Assembly: GCF_947488835.1 (NCBI RefSeq)
Contig: NZ_CANLBK010000003.1
Coordinates: 372,001-436,000 of the forward strand
DNA length: 64,000 nucleotides
Origin: an uncultured Marinobacter sp.
Lineage (GTDB): Bacteria > Pseudomonadota > Gammaproteobacteria > Pseudomonadales > Oleiphilaceae
Reading direction: 5' to 3'
The translations under genes were made by a program, and so were the position numbers. This document shows, piece by piece, positions 60,179 to 64,000 of this stretch (position 1 is its first letter; every line of letters starts with the position of its first letter). The notes beneath the pieces are model-generated. The model ran no database searches, was not told where the DNA came from, and saw nothing but the letters and a program-made list of their open reading frames with translations.

Positions 60179-60209
60179 GCTATCGGCAGTATTGCCGGTA
60201 GCATTTTTT
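60179..60209 (+). terminator. Rho-independent terminator after the TonB-dependent receptor
   Basis: 10-bp stem GCTATCGGCA / TGCCGGTAGC (one G-U pair) with a four-base loop, then A and six Ts. Confidence 0.88.
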
Positions 60210-60335
60210 GTTTTACGAAAACACACATATTCCTTCTAAAATAGTGATGAACATTGCGGTAAGCTTCCGAATAGTCGGGTTCCATCTGTGCTTGAGCTCT
60301 TTGTAAGATTATCCAAGATAAAAAGGAGAGTATCT

Positions 60336-61091
60336 GTGTTTAAACGTATTCGTTGCGTCGCGCTGGTGATTGCGGTCATAGGAAGCATGGCGTCGGAGTT
60401 GGCTTATGCATCGGACAAGTTGTATCTGTACACGGAGAACTTCCCCCCCTATAACATGAGCTCCTCGGGCCGGGCTTTTGAGCACAATGCAACTGAAATC
60501 GATGGCATTTGTACTGAAATGGTTAAGGCCATACTGAAAAACACAGATTTGGATTACGTGATCAAATTACGTAATTGGGATTATGGCTACAACCGGGCAT
60601 TGGATAAGTCGAACCATGGGATTTTCTGTACAACGTTTACTGAAGAGCGCGAGAACAGGTTCAAGTGGGTAGGACCGCTGACTAAAAATCTTTGGACGAT
60701 CTTTGCGGCCAGTGGAGCTAACCTGAAGATTGATAAGCTGGAAGACACCAAAGGCATGCTTTACGCCGGGTATCGTAATGATGTCATGACCACGTATTTG
60801 CTTGATCGTGGGTATGAAGTATCCGCCATGGAGAGCGATGATATTAACCCGAAGCGTCTTGAACTTGGCCAGGTAGATTTGTGGATTGCCGACCGCTTGG
60901 CAGGGCCATACTTTGCTTCTCAGCAAGATGTGGAAGGGCTTCAGCCAGTATTTTCGTTTAACGAAACTGAATTGTATCTGGCTATGAATCTGGGTACATC
61001 TGAAGAGATCATGCGAAAACTGCAGGAAGGTCTCAACAAGATCAGGAGCAGCGGCATGTACGAGGCTATTGAGACTAAATACGGCCTTTAA
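60336..61091 (+). CDS. Orphan periplasmic solute-binding protein (amino-acid type, SBP_bac_3-like)
   Basis: 251-residue exported protein. Signal peptide about 1-26 (FKRIRCVALVIAVIGSMASELAYA/S), then a two-lobed binding fold starting DKLYLYTENFPPYNM, with DGICTEMVKAILKNTDLDYVI and DLWIADRLAGPYFA. GTG at 60336 was chosen because AAGGAG lies 8 bases upstream; an in-frame start 48 bases earlier adds residues before the signal peptide. Ligand unknown. No permease or ATPase gene is adjacent, so it may feed a distant ABC system or a sensor. It has a strong terminator and is convergent with the acyl-CoA dehydrogenase gene. Confidence 0.88.
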   Translation: MFKRIRCVALVIAVIGSMASELAYASDKLYLYTENFPPYNMSSSGRAFEHNATEIDGICTEMVKAILKNTDLDYVIKLRNWDYGYNRALDKSNHGIFCTTFTEERENRFKWVGPLTKNLWTIFAASGANLKIDKLEDTKGMLYAGYRNDVMTTYLLDRGYEVSAMESDDINPKRLELGQVDLWIADRLAGPYFASQQDVEGLQPVFSFNETELYLAMNLGTSEEIMRKLQEGLNKIRSSGMYEAIETKYGL

Positions 61092-61119
61092 GTCTGATCT
61101 GTTAATAGCACGTTGTTTG

Positions 61120-61145
61120 AAGGGGGAGTTGGTTCCCCCTTTTTT
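61120..61145 (+). terminator. Rho-independent terminator after the solute-binding protein
   Basis: 8-bp stem AAGGGGGA / TCCCCCTT with a six-base loop, then a T-run. Confidence 0.88.
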
Positions 61146-61230
61146 CCAGCCTCCCCCTACTCCCGGATTCAAGAAGACTACAGGTTATTGTGGCGCCCCG
61201 GGATAGCCAATTGTGGCTCTTTATCCGGGC

Positions 61231-63051
61231 TTAGCCGGTAAATGCCATGTTCTCCGGATCGATCTGCATCAGGTTACGGCTCGGGCTCAACATGCTTGTG
61301 GCATGGGTTTGGGCCCTGGGTAGCAACCGTTCGAAATAGAACTCGGCGGTGGCCAGTTTGGCATTGTAGAAAGCTTCGGAATCGTCGCCCCCGTTGTCCA
61401 GACGATCTGCGGCAGCCACAGCCTGGCGTAGCCACATATAGGCCATGGTCACATAGCCGCTGTACATCAGAAAATCGTAAGAAGCCGAGCTAACCACATC
61501 CCGGTCCTTGCGCGCGGCAAACATGATCCGCAGGGTGAGCAAGTTCCACTGAGCAGTAAGTTTGAGCAGCTCTACCGCAAATGGGCGCACACGGCTGTCG
61601 GTCAAATGCTTACGGGCAAAGTTGGCAATCCGGGCGGTGAACTCACGAACCGCACCGCCTTTGGTGGTCAGCAGTACCTTGCGGCCCAGCAGATCCAGCG
61701 CCTGAATACCGGTGGTGCCTTCATACAAGGTGGCAATCCGAGTATCCCGGGCAATCTGTTCCATGCCGTGTTCACGAATGTAACCGTGGCCGCCAAATAC
61801 CTGCATTCCCAGGTTAGCCGCTTCGTTGCCCAGTTCGGTCAGGAAGCCTTTCAGAATCGGAGTCAAAAAGCCCAGTTTGTCATCGTATTTGGCGGCTTTC
61901 TCTGCATCTCCGGCGGAATGGCCTTCAACCATATGGTCTGCCAGGCGAGCGGCGTCATACAACATGGCGCGGCCACCTTCAGCAATGGCTTTTTGGGTCA
62001 GCAGCATACGGCGCACATCGGCGTGGTGAATCAGGCTGTCTGCCACCTGTTCGGGGTCTTTCTTGCCAGAAAGCGCACGCATGGAGCGGCGCTCTTTGGC
62101 GTAGTCCAGAGCCCATTGATACGATAGTTCAGCGGGCCCCACACCTTGAATTGCGGTACCGATACGAGCCGTGTTCATAAAGGTGAACATGCACTCCAGG
62201 CCTTCGTTCTCGGGGCCGATCAGGTAGCCGGTTGCGTCATCAAAATTCATAACGCAGGTCGCAGAGGCCTTGATGCCCATTTTTTTCTCGAGGCTGCCAC
62301 AAACTACGGCGTTGCGCTCACCTACTCCACCTTCGGCGGTGGGCACGAACTTGGGCACAATGAACAGACTGATGCCGCGGGTTCCTTTGGGCGCGCCCGG
62401 CAGACGAGCCAGAACAATGTGGATAATGTTCTCGGTAAGATCGTGGTCACCGGAGGAGATAAAGATCTTGGTGCCGGTAACCTTGTAGCTACCATCAGCC
62501 TGTGGTTCAGCTTTGGTTTTTACCTGGCCCAGATCCGTACCGCATTGGGGCTCGGTCAGGCACATGGTGCCGGCCCAGCGGCCCTCTGTCATAGGCAGCA
62601 GGTAGGTGTCTTTCTGATCGTCAGAGCCGTGCAAAAATATTGTGTTCATGGCACCCATCGACAAGCCCGGGTACATGGAGAACGACCAGTTCGCTGTGCC
62701 CATCATTTCCTGCTTCAGCAGGCCCATGGAAGCAGGCAGGCCTTGGCCGCCGTATTCTTCCGGGGCAGAAAGCCCCTGCCAGCCACCCATCACATAGTGA
62801 TCGTAAGCTTCTTTGTAGCCCTTCGGAGTGGTTACCTCGCCATCTTTAAGCGTACAGCCTTCTTCATCCCCCGGCTGGTATAGGGGGCTTAGCTGTTCTT
62901 CGCTGAAGCGCGCGCACTCGGTGAGGATAGCGTCCACGATATCCGGAGTTGCGTTCTCTCCGCTGGCCAATGTGGCGTAGTGCTTTGGGTAATCAAACAC
63001 TTCATTCAGCAGAAACTTCATGTCACGCAAGGGCGCCTTGTAAACCGGCAT
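61231..63051 (-). CDS. Acyl-CoA dehydrogenase with extended C-terminal domain
   Basis: 606-residue flavoprotein of the acyl-CoA dehydrogenase superfamily, longer than the ~380-residue classical enzymes because of an extra C-terminal domain. FAD and substrate loops are seen in MCLTEPQCGTDLGQVKTKA and GTKIFISSGDHDLTENIIHIVLARLPGAP, and the late motif YLGGHGY-like GGHGYIREHGMEQIARDTRIATLYEGTTGIQALDLLGRK holds the usual catalytic glutamate region. It resembles DmdC (methylmercaptopropionyl-CoA dehydrogenase) and long-chain homologues; fatty acid beta-oxidation is the safer guess. Start ATG at 63051 follows GAGG, rather than an in-frame TTG two codons earlier. No adjacent electron-transfer flavoprotein. 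Confidence 0.91.
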   Translation of the reverse strand: MPVYKAPLRDMKFLLNEVFDYPKHYATLASGENATPDIVDAILTECARFSEEQLSPLYQPGDEEGCTLKDGEVTTPKGYKEAYDHYVMGGWQGLSAPEEYGGQGLPASMGLLKQEMMGTANWSFSMYPGLSMGAMNTIFLHGSDDQKDTYLLPMTEGRWAGTMCLTEPQCGTDLGQVKTKAEPQADGSYKVTGTKIFISSGDHDLTENIIHIVLARLPGAPKGTRGISLFIVPKFVPTAEGGVGERNAVVCGSLEKKMGIKASATCVMNFDDATGYLIGPENEGLECMFTFMNTARIGTAIQGVGPAELSYQWALDYAKERRSMRALSGKKDPEQVADSLIHHADVRRMLLTQKAIAEGGRAMLYDAARLADHMVEGHSAGDAEKAAKYDDKLGFLTPILKGFLTELGNEAANLGMQVFGGHGYIREHGMEQIARDTRIATLYEGTTGIQALDLLGRKVLLTTKGGAVREFTARIANFARKHLTDSRVRPFAVELLKLTAQWNLLTLRIMFAARKDRDVVSSASYDFLMYSGYVTMAYMWLRQAVAAADRLDNGGDDSEAFYNAKLATAEFYFERLLPRAQTHATSMLSPSRNLMQIDPENMAFTG

Positions 63052-63306
63052 AATCAATCCTCTGTACTGGGTCTGAAAGTCTTCTAGCGGGGTTTATTCA
63101 CCGCCAAGTTGCCTGCAGTTTTACGGCATAGTGCTACGGAATCCATTGACGAAAAGCGCTCATGACGGTGTCAGCAAAGACAGTTCAGAGGTTTTTGACG
63201 GGCCATCCGCTGATCGAAGAACTCTCCTCGGGCGTATTCAAGTATCGGGTACGAACGCGTTAAACCCGATCGTAATTCTGAGTTAAAAAGCTTTCTGGAG
63301 AGCTAT

Positions 63307-63783
63307 ATGAACAGTGTAAAAAACGTGCAAAATCTGTGTTCTGTGATACCCAATGCTGGGCGGCACTCTATACTCGTGTTGATCGCGGTTTTGGCAATGC
63401 TCGGGGGCTGCTCTGGCCCTGCACTTACAGATTATGCAGAACGCGGGCCCAAGCTCATTCCGGAAGTGTTCTTTAACGGTGAACTTAGCGCCCGTGGTGT
63501 GGTCAAGGACATGTCCGGGGAGGTGATTCGCACCTTTGATGCGGATATCTCGGCATCCTGGAATGACGCTGGCGATGTGGCGGAGCCGGGAACCATGCGC
63601 TGGCGTGGTAACACCATTCACATGAACTATGTGCTACGAATAGCTTATGGCGATGGAACCCTGGATGTACGAATGGACGACTGGATGTATCTGATAACGC
63701 CCGACACCTTGATCAACCAGACCACCATGAGCAAATGGGGGGTTGATGTCGGTGAACTTGTGCTTGTGATACAGAAAAAATAA
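63307..63783 (+). CDS. DUF3833-family lipoprotein, apparently with an internal in-frame deletion
   Basis: 158-residue exported protein with a lipobox LGGC (C35) after a long N-region. The flanks match the DUF3833 family as I recall it: PEVFFNGELSARGVVKDMSGEVIRTFDADI early, and DDWMYLITPDTLINQTTMSKWGVDVGELVLVIQK late. Between SWND and AGDV a block of roughly 35-40 residues present in relatives (the conserved ...TLDE.F.Y.DG...R.W... part) seems to be missing, with the frame kept. The protein may be a shortened natural form or non-functional. Start ATG at 63307. Confidence 0.8.
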   Translation: MNSVKNVQNLCSVIPNAGRHSILVLIAVLAMLGGCSGPALTDYAERGPKLIPEVFFNGELSARGVVKDMSGEVIRTFDADISASWNDAGDVAEPGTMRWRGNTIHMNYVLRIAYGDGTLDVRMDDWMYLITPDTLINQTTMSKWGVDVGELVLVIQKK

Positions 63784-63786
63784 AAC

Positions 63787-63800
63787 CCGGCGAAAGCCGG
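63787..63800 (+). terminator. Small GNRA-type hairpin between DUF3833 and efflux genes
   Basis: 5-bp stem CCGGC / GCCGG with a GAAA tetraloop just after the stop; no clear T-run. A weak terminator or 3' structure. Confidence 0.4.
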
Positions 63801-63820
63801 TCTGTCTGCTGAGAGACTTT

Positions 63821-64000
63821 ATGTTGAAACAATGGCTGATCGGTTTGCTACTGGTCGTATTAGCACTGGGTGCTGCTTTCGTTTATCGCAGCATGGATGA
63901 ATCGGCTGAGGCGCAGGTTGCTCGTGAGCGGCCTGCGAGTGCCGTGAATATCGTGGTGCCCGCAACGGATACGGTGCGGGATGAGATCAGGGCAGTTGGT
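63821..64000 (+). CDS. RND efflux membrane-fusion protein, 5' part only
   Basis: 60 codons before the window edge. A hydrophobic membrane anchor MLKQWLIGLLLVVLALGAAFVYR is followed by a short linker and AVNIVVPATDTVRDEIRAVG, the usual start of the HlyD/MFP fold in efflux adaptor proteins. The start ATG has GAGAG upstream. It presumably heads an RND efflux operon outside the window. Alternative: another HlyD-type adaptor. Confidence 0.75.
   Translation, partial: MLKQWLIGLLLVVLALGAAFVYRSMDESAEAQVARERPASAVNIVVPATDTVRDEIRAVG

Noticed and set aside
63540..63600. Frameshift in the DUF3833 gene
   Set aside because: The reading frame is continuous on both sides of the missing block, so an in-frame deletion explains it better.

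Overview
The window looks like the replication-origin region of a Marinobacter-like marine gammaproteobacterium. This is inferred from gene order and protein sequence; no database search was run. About 47 protein genes lie close together, with one tRNA, no rRNA and no CRISPR array. dnaA, dnaN, recF and gyrB run leftward and rpmH, rnpA, yidD, yidC and mnmE run rightward from an AT-rich gap holding DnaA-box-like 9-mers (about 51185-51545), which is the probable oriC. The order prlC/gamma-carbonic anhydrase and aroE-hemF-tsaC-dprA-tsaP / def-fmt-rsmB-trkA-glyQ-glyS-gmhB matches the Pseudomonas origin region (PA0006-PA0025 and PA0066-PA0067, from memory).

Layout. 1-4080: partial prlC, a multi-hairpin intergenic element, a gamma-class carbonic anhydrase-like protein, a PA4642-family protein and a MotA/MotB-type stator pair. 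4132-8735: leftward aroE, hemF, tsaC, dprA and tsaP. 9148-17286: rightward def, fmt, rsmB, trkA, glyQ, glyS, gmhB and tRNA-Pro(CGG). 17308-22519: a Blc lipocalin, a phospholipase-D/cardiolipin-synthase-type lipoprotein, a GAF-GAF-GGDEF-EAL protein and a small VOC protein. 22548-36183: a DNA-repair block made of a nuclease-helicase fusion and a FAN1-type nuclease running left, and recC-recB-recD running right. 36071-37300: a lone phage/contractile-injection tail sheath gene whose 3' end overlaps recD. 37385-41032: two divergent ABC exporters. 41130-43257: gabT and a VC0807-family membrane protein.

43376-57357: gyrB, recF, an ABC1/UbiB-like kinase placed between recF and dnaN, dnaN, dnaA, oriC, rpmH, rnpA, yidD, yidC, mnmE and an aldehyde dehydrogenase. 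57403-64000: YchJ, a TonB-dependent receptor with Fur-like sites, an orphan periplasmic solute-binding protein, a long acyl-CoA dehydrogenase, a DUF3833 lipoprotein that seems to lack an internal block, and the start of an efflux membrane-fusion protein.

Most of the window is core housekeeping: replication initiation, translation start and formyl-methionine processing, tRNA modification and charging, and recombination repair. The accessory or unusual parts are the clover-like repeat at 1369-1550, the orphan tail sheath (36071-37300), the nuclease/helicase plus FAN1 cassette, the ABC transporter with an apparent AUU start (39275), the kinase inside the dnaN-recF cluster, and the shortened DUF3833 protein.
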